Shown here: positions 20,765 through 31,509 of the stretch, one piece after another
Numbering within the stretch: position 1 is the first letter of the stretch
Layout: every line of letters starts with the position of its first letter
DNA from: Haliotis asinina
Taxonomy: Eukaryota > Mollusca > Gastropoda > Lepetellida > Haliotidae
Direction: 5' to 3'
Length of the DNA stretch: 64,000 nt
Assembly: GCF_037392515.1 (NCBI RefSeq)
Contig: NC_090291.1
Span: 44,001,001 to 44,065,000, forward strand
Program-made: the position numbers and the translations under genes
The notes under the pieces: model-generated
Database searches by the model: none
What the model saw: only the letters and a program-made list of their open reading frames with translations
What the model was told of the DNA's origin: nothing

Positions 20765-20767
20765 ATT

Positions 20768-21597
20768 TTTACTTGTACGTGCAGCTATTTGCATAGGTAT
20801 ACACTGTTTTTCTGACATAGATCTAGATAAGCTGCGTATGCGGGTAAAATAAGCATAGAAAATGTCCACTGAAAAGCAATTGTTGCATACCAGTTACGTT
20901 AGATACGCAAATATATATATCAAGTTTACTGTTAGTATAGGATTGGTGTTGTACTGTCAGTACAGGATGAATGATTTTTTATGAAATCATTTCAGTTACA
21001 TTTAAATTGGTTTTTATTAAGTATGTCATAAGACAGTACAAACCAGTGCCAAGATTGTAAAAGCTCTCTTAGCGCTAAGATAATCGTAAGTGCCGTACAT
21101 TGACATTGACTTACGACTATCTTAGCTCTAAGAGAGCTTCGAAAATCTAGGATCTGCTTAGTAAACTTGCTCAATGACATGTACTTAAGTGAGTAAAATC
21201 TCTGAAATACCCTCTTATTGACAGCCTGTCTGTCTGTCTGTCTGTCTGTCATATTTTACACCAGTGGATAACGGAAAATAAAATACCTTCTCACCATCAA
21301 TAATACCCACTCCGAAAACACTCGCACAGTAGCTACAGCACCCATTATGAGGTAAACATCAGGAGCTCTGCTGAGACTGTGTCTGATTACACAATGCCAT
21401 TTAGAACGTGTCAAATGTGACATATGTTATATTTGGGATTACACTTATTAGTAAAGTACAAATTCTATTACTTTGGTTTGGTTGATTAATGATCATTATT
21501 AGTGACGTGATTGTATACAGGTTATCATTGCGTTCACGGGAGGCTGACCTGTATCCACTGCCTCCCGACTTACAAAGTGAACAAGACCTGTACACAT
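20768..21597. other. Intergenic with small repeats
   Basis: Holds an 80-bp palindromic MITE (21060-21140), a (TGTC)n run at 21226-21250 and a partial SINE C at 21390-21480 (minus; 'ACAATGCCATTTAGAACG'). No gene supported. Confidence 0.5.
21060..21140. mobile_element. Palindromic MITE, about 80 bp
   Basis: Arms beginning 'AAGCTCTCTTAGCGCTAAGA' and ending with its near reverse complement fold over about 31 bp with two mismatches. Short spacer, no coding capacity. Confidence 0.65.
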
Positions 21598-21765
21598 CCG
21601 GGTTAGAATTGGTGTTCAGTATCCCATGCTTGTCGTTGGAGGAGAGTCGGGTCAGATCGGGGAGTCTGGATAACTGGCTTGATTGACATATGCTATCGTT
21701 TTCTATTGCGTTGGTCGATGCCCATGCCGTTGATCACTGGATTATCTGGCCCAGGCTCGTTCCGT
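21598..21765 (+). repeat. SINE family B, partial
   Basis: Begins 'CGGGTTAGAATTGGTGTTC' and includes 'CCGTTGATCACTGGATTATC'. Lacks the 3' tail. Confidence 0.65.
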
Positions 21766-22616
21766 AAGACAAAATATATAATTGGTCTGGCCTTTTTGAA
21801 AATTACAACACAGGGCTGACTTTCAATAACTGATTTTATCCTCTGACAAAATATTTGCCGTGAGTGTTGATATTGCACATTATACACTCTTAAAAAAAAA
21901 CCCCGCAAAACCCAAATATCAATGAAAATTTGGTGTTATTCAAGGACGTGTAGATAAGCGGAAAACAAAGATACATAAATGAATTTTTTGTGGAGCGATG
22001 CATTGCTATCTTGTCCATATTTCACATCGATTGGCCGTCAGATTGGCTTGGACAAGCGCAAGTTCCGATCTGCGGGTATATGAGATCGTTCCCCACACCA
22101 TAACACTCTCTCTACCGACTGATTGATAAAACCGTTCAAAATCACTTTTAGTTGCGTTTGGTCAAGCATCAAGCATGATCTTCTAAAACATTCCAGAAAC
22201 AATGTGCAACCCTAAGAAATTCTTTGAGTTTACATAAGTGTACATAAATGTAAGTATTCATTTTGCGTTTCCTCTTTTTTCTTTTTCTTTTCTTTTTTTC
22301 TTTTTTCTTCTATTTTTTTTTTTTTTTTTGCTTTTGGAGAGTGTATGTTATTAACTGACCCTGCAATCCTAGAAATTGATATTTTAAATGTTTTTGCTGA
22401 AAGAATTGTTTTCAATATAAATGAGAATCAAAGAAAACGGAAGGCGGTGGAGTCGGGCTGACATGTACCTGTCCTTCCTTTTCCAAGGGTTGCCTTTCTG
22501 TTGATCTGTCCGTGCTGAAACGGGAGGTGTTCCTCGCATTCTTGGATCCTCTAACCTCTCACTCCCCTCACCACCAACCACACACACACATCACATCACC
22601 CATCGAACCCCACCAC
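21766..22616. other. Intergenic, with a pyrimidine-rich tract
   Basis: A C/T tract (about 22268-22330) of mixed CTTTT units and poly-T, and a CA-rich stretch near 22578-22595. No gene supported. Confidence 0.5.
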
Positions 22617-23312
22617 ACCCAGTCATTGTACAGTAATCACCTAAAATATCTACCAATCACGACGATTTCGTTATCACATAAAAGATTACGGGCGCTCAGC
22701 GCCTGATCCATTTGAAGATAAGATGTCAAGTCACTATGACCCAGGTGACACCTGCTTCCAAATAACATGGAAATCCCAGGCATAGTACAGTAATCACCTA
22801 AAATATCTAGCAATGACAACAACTATTTTGTCACATAAAAACTGAAGGGCACCAAGCGCCTGGTCCATTTGAAGATAAGAAGTCAGGTCGCTATGACCCC
22901 GATGACACCTGCTTCAAAATAGCATGGAAATCCCAGTCTTTGTACAGTAATTACCTAAAATATCTACCAATCACGAAGATTTCATTATCACATAAAAACT
23001 GTAGGGCACCAAGCGCCTGGTCCATTTGAAGATAAGAAGTCAGGTCGCTATGACCCCGATGACACCTGCTTCAAAATAGCATGGAAATCCCAGTCATTGT
23101 ACAGTAATTACCTAAAATATCTACCAATCACGAAGATTTCATTATCACATAAAAACTGTAGGGCACCAAGCGCCTGGTCCATTTGAAGATAAGAAGTCAG
23201 GTCGCTATGACCCCGATGACACCTGCTTCAAAATAGCATGGAAATCCCAGTCATTGTACAGTAATTACCTAAATTAGCTGCCAATCACGACGATTTCAAT
23301 ATCATATATAAA
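22617..23312 (+). repeat. 157-bp tandem array upstream of the GIY-YIG gene
   Basis: The marker 'GTACAGTAAT' occurs at 22628, 22785, 22942, 23099 and 23256, an exact 157-bp spacing. Four full units are followed by a fifth partial unit that ends in the TATA region of the next gene. Units 2-4 have 'CATAAAAACTG' where the fifth has 'TATATAAACTG'. The array therefore looks like repeated promoter-proximal sequence. Confidence 0.9.
23305..23311 (+). promoter_or_regulatory. TATA box of the GIY-YIG gene
   Basis: TATATAA lies 45 bp before the ATG at 23356, implying a 5' leader of only about 20 nt. Placed by consensus only. Confidence 0.5.
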
Positions 23313-23355
23313 CTGAATCACGCCAGCTTCACCCGCAGCTTCTGCACTGGACAGG

Positions 23356-25076
23356 ATGAGGTAAGCAGTAGTATGTTATGAAGGATTGCTATATCACGTT
23401 GATATATGTTCAATATGTTCAAAAGGAAGTATTTTCATAATTCATTAGTTAATATCATCACCCTTTGATTCAAATATATGTATGCAAGATGTAGTGAGAT
23501 ACTGGGCTTTCTTTAGAGCTTTGTATCTGAGCTATTTTCTAGAAATTGTTGGCTTTTTTCGCTTTTTAATGTTAACATTATATGAAAGTTTTTTTTATGA
23601 TTTCAGCAGGACAAAAAGGGTTCCGGTAAGTTTGTTTCAAAAAACATTTCTTTGAGCTACATTAGTGTTACAGTAATATTCAAACATCCACTAAAGAAAT
23701 AATAAAACAGGATCAAAATAACTGATTTCATCATATCTAAAAAAGTGTTTGTTTTCATGATATTAATTGATCATGCAAATCTAGTAATTGATATTTCAAA
23801 TTCTGAACAGTTTTTCATAAATAATGTTGCTGTTAATCACCTTTCTACAGTTTCACGAAATGAGATCAAAGACATTGTTATGTTTAGCATTGTGCACAAG
23901 CTACACCATGTATTTAGTTTCTTACTTAAAATCACTCTTTAAGGTAATTTCAAAATATGGAGTGATTGAGTTTAGTTTTGCTCCACACTCAGCAATATTC
24001 CAGCTATATGACTGCCGTGTGTAAATAATCGAGTCCAGACAATCCAGTGATCACCACCATGAGCATCGATCTGCTCAATTGGGAACCGATGACATGTGTC
24101 AACCAAGTCAGCGTGTCTGACCACCCGATCCCGTCCGTTAGTCGCCTCTTACGACACTCATAGTCGCTTTTCATGGCAAACATGGGTTGATGAAGGCCTT
24201 GTCTACCCCGGGACCTTCACGGGTCTTAGAAATATGGAACAGCTCTATGACCACTCGTGACAATAGTACATAACCATTTAGTTTAAGATTAGATTTGGTG
24301 ATGGAAAAACTTGAATCGAACACTGTAATTTTTTCTTATAATTTCAGAAAGACACCCATTGTCAAAAAGCTGCAAAAGGCAACTGACTCTTAATGTTCGT
24401 TTGGCCAACATTAAAGCAAGTTTTCCCCTCAAACCATAGTCATCACATGGTATCTCAATAATACGGTCATCCATTCGTCACCACTCGCCCATTTCCGTAA
24501 CCCCCGGCATGTCCCGGAATAACACGAGTTGTTCACGAAAAGGCCATCGTCACAGTGAAAACTTTTATAACCTTGCATTTTAATCGTCTGTCCTTGATAT
24601 CATTCACTGAACTGCATTTGAAAGGCTTTTTAGATAGGAGATAAAACTGCCATATCATTGTCATCCGACTGAAAAGAAAACGCTCAACACTTTATAATTA
24701 ATGAACATTCATATGTTTGTTGCAGAGACCGATAGAAAATGCTAGCAAACGGCTGGTGCGGAAACCAAGACCATGGTACTCCCGACCTCCTCCCTCAAAG
24801 AAGGGTTTGTATTCAGTTATGAAAGATAAAAGGCCCATATATGTAGGAAGATCCTGCGACATTCGAAGGCGCCTCAATCAACATTTCTCCGGCAGCTCTC
24901 AAGCCATTGACAGGTATCTGAGAACTAAATCAAACAGTTACCTGCAGCGTCACATTCAGGTGTCCTGGGTCCAAGACAAGAGGAATAAATGCCATGAACA
25001 GAGCGTCATGAAGGGTGTTGAACGCAATCAGAAGAGACGTCTGACGTACAATAAGCGGGCTGGAGATTCTTGCTGA
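23356..25076 (+). CDS. Stand-alone GIY-YIG nuclease-fold protein (three exons)
   Basis: Exons 23356-23360, 23607-23625 (19-nt microexon) and 24726-25076 join in frame to 124 aa beginning MSRTKRVP. All introns are GT-AG. The protein is very basic. From residue 35 it shows the complete GIY-YIG signature: Gly35-Leu-Tyr, then Tyr47-Val-Gly, Arg57 and His61 at the spacing seen in I-TevI, a candidate catalytic Glu99, and a closing Tyr-Asn at 116-117. These residues form a divalent-metal DNA-cleaving site in the family. Nothing else is fused to it: no RT, UvrC or helicase. It is unrelated in context to the Penelope-type GIY-YIG at 35.4 kb. Exon 2 has a CAG-CAG acceptor, so residue Ser2 may be optional. 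Substrate and role are unknown; a DNA repair or processing role or a captured homing-type nuclease are options. A SINE B sits in intron 2. Confidence 0.82.
23960..24232 (-). repeat. SINE family B, near full length
   Basis: Reverse orientation: 'TGAGTTTAGTTTTGCTCCAC' tail first, then 'GGGAACCGATGACATGTGTC' and 'TCTGACCACCCGATCCCG'. In intron 2 of the GIY-YIG gene. Confidence 0.85.
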
Positions 25077-25217
25077 AGGAAACTCCAGGAATTCACAAGT
25101 TCAAAGATTTACTATTACAATGAACAGTTTTAAATAATATAATTAATTTTATGTCATTTGATTTTTAACATTTGTCAGCAAACGTTTTGCTTGAAATCTA
25201 TTGGAACCTTCGTACAG

Positions 25218-25223
25218 AATAAA
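25218..25223 (+). terminator. Poly(A) signal of the GIY-YIG gene
   Basis: AATAAA 142 nt after the stop codon, so a short 3' UTR. Confidence 0.55.
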
Positions 25224-25521
25224 AATATGTAACTAGTCACCTGTTTGTTTGTTGTTTTCTATTCTTTCTCAAATAATTGCCCAATCAATATTTTTGTTTG
25301 TTCAGGTGGCACAACTTTGCTTTTTATGGTTTTGCTAGCGATATTCCCGGCTCGTAGGCCTGGATATACTCACCTGTTGTGGCATCACGTGTAATACCTC
25401 TTGAAAGAACACGGGCGCGTTTTCTCCTCGCGGTACATCTTTGTGAAGCGTAGAGAAACATTTGACATTAACATTTAACATTTGACGAAATGACTTCTTT
25501 TCATTCGTCACGTCAACGAAC

Positions 25522-25665
25522 ATGGCGACGTCTCACCTGACTCATGTCGATAAGCGTAATGTGGTACGAGAATCCTTGAGCATTGTGAACAGTGACTATC
25601 CTCAAATACCTGTCCAGCAACAGCAAGTATATATTTCTACACCAGTAGATGGAATCCATTAGCAG
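25522..25665 (+). other. Possible first exon with a 46-codon ORF
   Basis: An ORF starts MATSHLTHVDKRNVVRESL at 25522 and ends with TAG at 25660-25662. It is followed three bases later by a strong donor (CAG|GTAAGC). It could be a 5'-UTR exon with an upstream ORF, or a coding exon with a nonsense change. No partner exon was found, and I recognise no family. Confidence 0.3.
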
Positions 25666-25989
25666 GTAAGCTATGTGACTGCCACTGACACCCCTTATAT
25701 AGTAAAGTAAATTGAGGACATCAAAGTCTTAACATAACTAAAAATAGGCAAATCAGGAAGCAGTAATTCCTAATTGGAAATAAGTATTGTAATTACATAT
25801 TCAATACTTCTGTTTGCTATCCAGATGAACTTTGAAGCGATGGCCAACATGGTAGCACTAACTGTCTTTACGATGTCGACGTGGAAGGGTTGCATTTTCA
25901 CTCCACACTGCCGATTTAGCCCAATCACCCATTTGCACGAAGAGGACACTTTTCACTTTTTCCAGAACTTAGCTTTTACACGTTCCGAG

Positions 25990-26150
25990 AATTCCTTGGG
26001 TAGCCTAGTGGTCAAGGCGGCATTGGCTTGTCACGCGGAAAGGCCACCATTCAGTTCTCAGGTAAAATCAATTTCCTGTGTGTGTCCTCCGCCATGATAT
26101 ATTATTTTATTATGAATATTGCTAAAAATGGCGTGAGACCAAACTCACAG
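25990..26150 (+). repeat. SINE family A, rearranged copy
   Basis: The A-box region 'GGGTAGCCTAGTGGTCAAG' and the tail 'AATATTGCTAAAAATGGCG' are clear. The middle differs from other copies. Confidence 0.65.
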
Positions 26151-26344
26151 ATTTATGGATATCAGATTAAAGGTCAAGCTAGTTCTGCCCATGACAAGAA
26201 ATTGGATACATTTTGAATTTGGAGGGCAACATCACCACCTTTGCTTCATTCTGCGCTCTATAGTATTGGAAGAGCAATAATATGACAAGGGATTTGTCAA
26301 ACATCTTGTGAATATTTTCTATTGCGCTTTCAAACATGTCATAG

Positions 26345-26402
26345 CGGTAGTTTTGGAGATTAGTCAAGTCTCCTTTCTTGGGAAGGAGTATTGTACGACC
26401 TT
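26345..26402 (-). pseudogene. Possible non-LTR reverse transcriptase remnant
   Basis: The minus strand reads 'GRTILLPKKGDLTNLQNYR', which resembles the RT entry motif of LINE elements. Sequence beyond it shows no further RT motif. Too short to classify. Confidence 0.3.
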
Positions 26403-27014
26403 TGCAAACTATGGGGGAGCATCACCTGTAACGTTGAGATAACTGAAAAACTGAAAGTAATATTTTTGGGGACACACAAAACAGTTTCCAGTACCGGTTC
26501 TCAGACAATAAGTTAAGCGCTACCAGATTGCAAAATAATTTTTTGCAAATATGTGGAACTCACATTCATTCTTGATAACAGAGATGTAAAAATTGGGACC
26601 CAGTGTTAAAGATAATACGTTCACTTGACAAACTGACAACATTAAGTGAATGGTCATACATTTCAGTGATTTCGTAGCCCGGAACGTGTTTTGTGTCATT
26701 CCTGTTGAGGAAGCACCCTCTTCGTGACATAACTGTCCCCGACAGAAAAAGCTGATTTCTCAGTTTGCACGACCTCAGGTATTAAGGTCGTCGCACGAAA
26801 CTTGCAGGGTATTCGAAATGGTTTGAATCAATATACCGAAAGTTACTTCAGTTGGTAAATATCTTAGATTGCATTATTAGAGCCTTTGCCAGAAATTCTA
26901 CCATGAGAAACAAGGGTTTCGCCTTTGAACAGAATATCACTAGGAAAAAACAAATCCAATTATTAGATTGTTCGAATATCCTGAGATTCTAACAAAGATA
27001 CCTTTAGAGAATAC

Positions 27015-27668
27015 ATGTACTACTATATTGCGAAACGAGCTCATGCGCTGTTGAGAATTTTCAAGTACAACTATGAAAATAAAACAGTACAGACCTACTT
27101 ATGTTATGTTTTGGTGAATTGTCTGCTTGTAATTACGACGCGTCTGGTTGATGGCCATGGTTCTGGTGACATGATAGTTCTTAGTAAATTAATGTTATTC
27201 CACGGCATCTGTGTCGGAAATTCTTTAACCACAAATGAATTTAATATGGGATGGCCTACATCGAAGATGTTTACTAGTACGACCTGTGGAGTTCTACTGA
27301 GGACGTCCAGGGGCACTTGTTCTGTAAATACAGACAAGTTTGTCTTGTTTTGGTCCATGTTGTCAGTGATGAGGGACATATACTATATACCTCTTTGCCC
27401 TGTCTCCTTGTTTGTAATACGTCTCCTGGGGTATCCTGTAGACATAAATCATTTGAATTATGAAAACAATATGCATGCATATACCGAACCTGTGAAAAGC
27501 CACAAGGCCGTTCATATAGGAAAGATAGGTGTGCTTGTTTTGCTTCTGCATACTTCTGCATACTTTGTCAAGTTCCCTTTTTGATGTGCTTCTCCACATA
27601 AGACGCTCACAGAGAATATTATTTGAATTCCTTTGTCTGGAACAAGAAGTAAGCAATTTCATATTCAT
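27015..27668. other. Overlapping long ORFs on both strands, unrecognised
   Basis: Plus strand 27015-27584 is open for 189 codons from an ATG. The minus strand holds 27668-27363 (101 codons) and 27379-27104 (91 codons). The minus peptide containing 'FPTQMPWNNINLLRTIMSPE' looks the more protein-like by composition, but the frames do not join without a shift. Could be a decayed gene or chance. Confidence 0.3.
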
Positions 27669-29801
27669 CGTGATTTTATAAGTGCATTATCTAATGGAGC
27701 CTTCAAGCTGTGATGAAACTGTACATTTTAGGTCCTGAAACATCTCAAAAGCATCATTTCTCACAGTGGTTTATGTAACTGTAGTGACAAGAAATTGCTG
27801 ACAACTTGCTGAAAGCTTGGAACTTGGTATACGTAAGGTATCTTCATTTCCAAAGATGAGAAGAACTTTCTCCACAGCTTATTAAGACCACTACAACCAA
27901 TCACCAGATTGCCATGATCAACGTAATCTTCAAGATAGGCATTTTAGATTTGCCCTTTGTAAGGTCCAATGGGAGCTGGATTTCTGTTTTCTACGAATGT
28001 ACACAAAGTGAGTAATCGATGAGTTACACCATGATTTCCAGAGACAAGTAGTCTATGGATGAGGAAAAGGAAGGAAGAAAGCTGTCTGTGACAGTATACA
28101 CTGGTATGAAAACAAAACGACCAGCATTAGTGTATTCAGACTTTAGATACTGTATCATGCAAAGAATTACTCTAAATAATAACGAATACGATATGATGGT
28201 GCTCGAAAAACACACATACAAACCAACCTTTTGAAATACTGATCCAGCGACACTTTTGCCTACAGGTTTTTCGGGAATCGTAGTTCTGATCAGATCTTTA
28301 TTCAACTTTTTGAGGTAGACAGTCTTTCATAGCTCTCATGATAAGTAAAATTTATTATTTCATTGTAATTAACCCAATTATTGGTTAAACATATAACATG
28401 TAAAATATTCAGTAAACACACTGTTTGAAAGAAAGAATGACTTTTTTCACCTCAACAGTTATGTTTGACTTACGTGGTGTTACTGATCTTGCTGGTTTTA
28501 TAGTACGCCAACAAGACTCTGCAAACCTCGTGGCCTTCGAGGGTGAAGAGAACATCAGATAGTCTTTGTTCTTGTTATCTGAAGACTCCTTTCAAATTTA
28601 CTTTTGATGAAGCGACTCTGGTCTGGGTCTTCTTAAAAGATAACAATCTAGTTGGGGTTATATCTTCAAAAGACAGTGTCTCCAAGCTTCCTTTTACACA
28701 ACACTTGGTCACCAAAGCTTCCTTTATGTCTTATGATGTTAATGCTTTCTGTTCTCGTTGTTACCTTCATTGAAACATGATATGATTGAAATAGTGCCAA
28801 AGTGACTATAAATTTTAGCTCACTCACTAACTAGCCTAGTTGTCCATGTCCATTTACGGATATACCTATATCTGAATCAGTATCTCAGCTGATATGCTTG
28901 ATTATGTAGTGTATTTTATTTTCCTTTGAATATCATAGGCTCCCGTGAAAGGTCAACTCATCATAACGGATGGTAGGTTTACCCCTTTTTGGACCCGGGG
29001 TAGAACAGGTCTGTTGCACCCCGCTGCTGATCGTAAGAGATGACCGAAACCGCCTGTTTGCCGCATCTCACTGGTTTCAGGAAAAGCGTTCCTTTGCCCC
29101 AAACACCACCCCGGCCCTTACTTCACCTAGACGGGTTGTAGAATGGTTCCGGTTCTATCAACTGGCTGGTCACGCCAAGCCCTGTACATGGTGATTATAC
29201 TTGCACATAAGATTATCATTTGGCTTTGGTTATTTTGGTTCTCAGTGTACAAATTATTCTTATTTTATATTTGACTGCTTAGAGTTTTATGCTAGAAGGC
29301 GGTGGCTCATGGGCCAGCTAGAGTATATCATCCTGGTATCCATGGTGCTCCAAGCTAGAGATCGCTCCTCTAGCATTGTCTTTACGATACTCCATGGTGA
29401 TGGGGAGCTCGAAAGATGAACCGTTAAACAATGGACTACCAACCCCTTACTAAACGTCCACTTGACAATGTTAAAGACCACAGACCGACCAAATCAACTG
29501 ATTATGGTCACATTATAGTGATCACGACTCTATGCAAGACGCTCCTGAAGTTAAACCCTTTTTCAAACAAATGCGTTGAGAAACTATTACATTATAATAT
29601 TGCTTATTAGAAGCCTTATTGTTTCTGGTGTCCACTCACCGATCGTGCATTCTGATTAAGATGGGTTCAGGTGTTTTTTGTGAACACTCTTTGTTATGAA
29701 ACTTGTATTTTTACATTGTACATCTGAAGAACCATTAACAATTATCTTATTCCGATGGAGGAGTTTTGACAAGGAGTATCAGGACTAATTTTTTATTTAT
29801 A

Positions 29802-30558
29802 CTGACGGGCAAAAGAAACTTAATGTTGCAAAATGTATCATAATTTCAAAATATAAAATCACTATCAAATACAAATTGTTCCATCGTTATTGCCTCAAAC
29901 ATGAGTTTGATTACCACAAACAACAGCGCCCAAACACAACTCTTTACCACTTTGGACGAAAAACAAGAGAATGCGCGTTCACGTGCACGTATGGTATAAA
30001 ACCACCCCACAGTGCCGAGTAGATCGCACTTCAACAGAAAAATACTTAACAATGCCAAGGTTAACTCCAGAAGAGCCATCGGAATGCTGCAGATGGGCGC
30101 CACTACGGGTGACGTTGCAAGAACGTTCCACTGTTCTGTCGTTACCGTCAGGAACCTTCGTCGGCGTTATCAACAGACTGGGCAGACCCCAGACAGACCC
30201 AGGACAGGCAGGCCAAGAGTGACAGCTGCGCAGGACGATCGCCACCTGAGGCTGTTACACCTGACAAAACACTTACTGACGGTGACGTCATCAGCGGCAA
30301 CTGCTCTCGGTCGCCCAGTCAGTCGACGGACGGTAGCAAGAAGACTACGTGCCAATGTTATGTGGGCCTACCGACCGTACGGAGGAACGCTGCTGACTGA
30401 CAGACATCGTCATCTGAGAGTGCAATGGGTGACAAGAGTAAGACGAGGGCAACTCCGTGACTGGCACCGAATTCTGTTTAAGATCTGTTATATCTTAAGA
30501 ACCCTTTTCTTTCAATAAAATTGAATCATCACACATCAAAAGTTTTTTTTCTGCCTGG
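29802..30558 (+). mobile_element. Tc1-like transposon, internally deleted
   Basis: Left end 'CTGACGGGCAAAAGAAACTT' next to TA. The right end near 30558 is a degenerate reverse complement (AAGTTTTTTTTCTGCC). At about 757 bp it is half the usual length because the catalytic half of the transposase is gone. Confidence 0.7.
30053..30518 (+). pseudogene. Tc1-like transposase, N-terminal half only
   Basis: Starts MPRLTPEE, shifts frame at about 30072, then continues 'RAIGMLQMGATTGDVARTF' with the helix-turn-helix and the 'GRPRVT' linker. It reaches 'RDWHRILF', where Tc1 enzymes begin the first catalytic Asp block, then changes to unrelated sequence. The DDE domain is absent. Confidence 0.8.
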
Positions 30559-31004
30559 AAAAGTGAGTAGAGCTCACGTCAAAAATCGATCCGCACAAAC
30601 GGCAGCCATTACAGCTGGGTGAGGACATGAGATTAGAGCTCTGGTCGTACAAGTTACTGTCAGGATGCAGAGTTGTGCCACTGTCGTTATAAATCTGATT
30701 TATTGTTACACAGTTTGTGTATTTGTCTTCATTTGAAAGAGTTTACACGTTATTTCAAGAAATATTTCCAGAACACGACGATATAGGAAATGGAGTCTCT
30801 AGAAAGCCAAGTTACAACACAGGGAGCCCCCTGGGTGTATGCACGCTGCACCTACACCGGAGATTAATTGGGAGCATACTTAAATATTTTGTTAAACAGT
30901 CGGGATGTATTGCATATATTCCTCTTATAACAGAACGGACAGTTAGGTACGAAGAGCACTGTCATGGCATTTCAGAGATATAAAACGTGTCTGACTGTTT
31001 CACA

Positions 31005-31130
31005 CGGATTGGGTAGATCGATGATCGTGATGTTGATCACTGGATTGTCTAGTCTAGACTCGATTATTTACAGACTTAGCCATAATGCTGGAATACTGAC
31101 GATGCAGCCTTACGCTAAAATAAGGCTCAA
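31005..31130 (+). repeat. SINE family B, 3' part
   Basis: 'GTTGATCACTGGATTGTCTA' and 'GACTCGATTATTTACAGAC' match the second half of family B. No gene in 30559-31004. Confidence 0.65.
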
Positions 31131-31382
31131 CCCCAAACTGTGCTGCGTTCAGAGACCAGTTTAATACATCGCCAATGCCTTTCCTATATGCAGATGGTGT
31201 TCACATCTAAACTTGTCGATATTAGCAGTGCCTGTTTTAGAGCGTATCTCTCTGTCTCCTGACACCAGCCACGTATTTTGGCAATGGGTTTTAAATGATA
31301 AATAATTGGTCACATAAATGACCCAGTATGTTGCTATGTGCTTCCTAAGAGTGAACTTGTACTCTTTTTTTTCTTTTGTTAT

Positions 31383-31391
31383 TATATATAG
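31383..31391 (+). promoter_or_regulatory. Candidate TATA box of the IgGFcBP-ZP gene
   Basis: A TATATATAG-type element about 120 bp before the ATG at 31510. Plausible by spacing; unproven. Confidence 0.35.
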
Positions 31392-31509
31392 ACTCTAGTT
31401 TTGTAATCTTTCATGTGACATAACACAAGTGTGCTGATAAGCACGAGAATTAAATAGAAAGGTTTGCACGATTTGCACTTAATAGTCTCGTAAGACAGAC
31501 ATTCTAACC

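Larger units (their letters stand above)
15953..20767 (+). mobile_element. DIRS-type retrotransposon, copy 2 (decayed, internally deleted)
   Basis: Plus-strand order is gag-like, RT remnant, RNase H, tyrosine recombinase, then the terminal repeat. Inverted terminal repeats are 15961-16091 and 20580-20719; the left one lacks about 11 bp. The 3' end carries a 54-bp inverted arm pair. Large parts of gag and RT are missing, a 0.9-kb TIR element is inserted at 19150, and stops are frequent. It is a different DIRS subfamily from copy 1, since the terminal repeats do not match, although the coding layout does. Confidence 0.88.
25666..29801. other. Anonymous stretch with weak coding traces
   Basis: Contains a SINE A (25990-26150), a short LINE-RT-like remnant (26345-26402, minus), overlapping ORFs on both strands (27015-27668) and two exon-like ORFs (28504-28773 and 28970-29194) that I could not connect. 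No gene could be supported between 27700 and 29801. Confidence 0.4.

Noticed and set aside
22617-23312. CRISPR-like array
   Set aside because: The repeats are long adjacent units without unique spacers, in a eukaryotic genome; a simple tandem repeat explains them.
24347-24400. Strong acceptor and short open frame within intron 2 of the GIY-YIG gene
   Set aside because: The open 14-codon frame needs phase 2, while exon 2 ends in phase 0; the phase-0 reading stops after 12 codons. At most an alternative terminal exon; not supported.
28504-29194. Two exon-like ORFs, 28504-28773 after an acceptor-like AG and 28970-29194
   Set aside because: No recognisable family, no matching donors or phases, and no link to a neighbouring gene.
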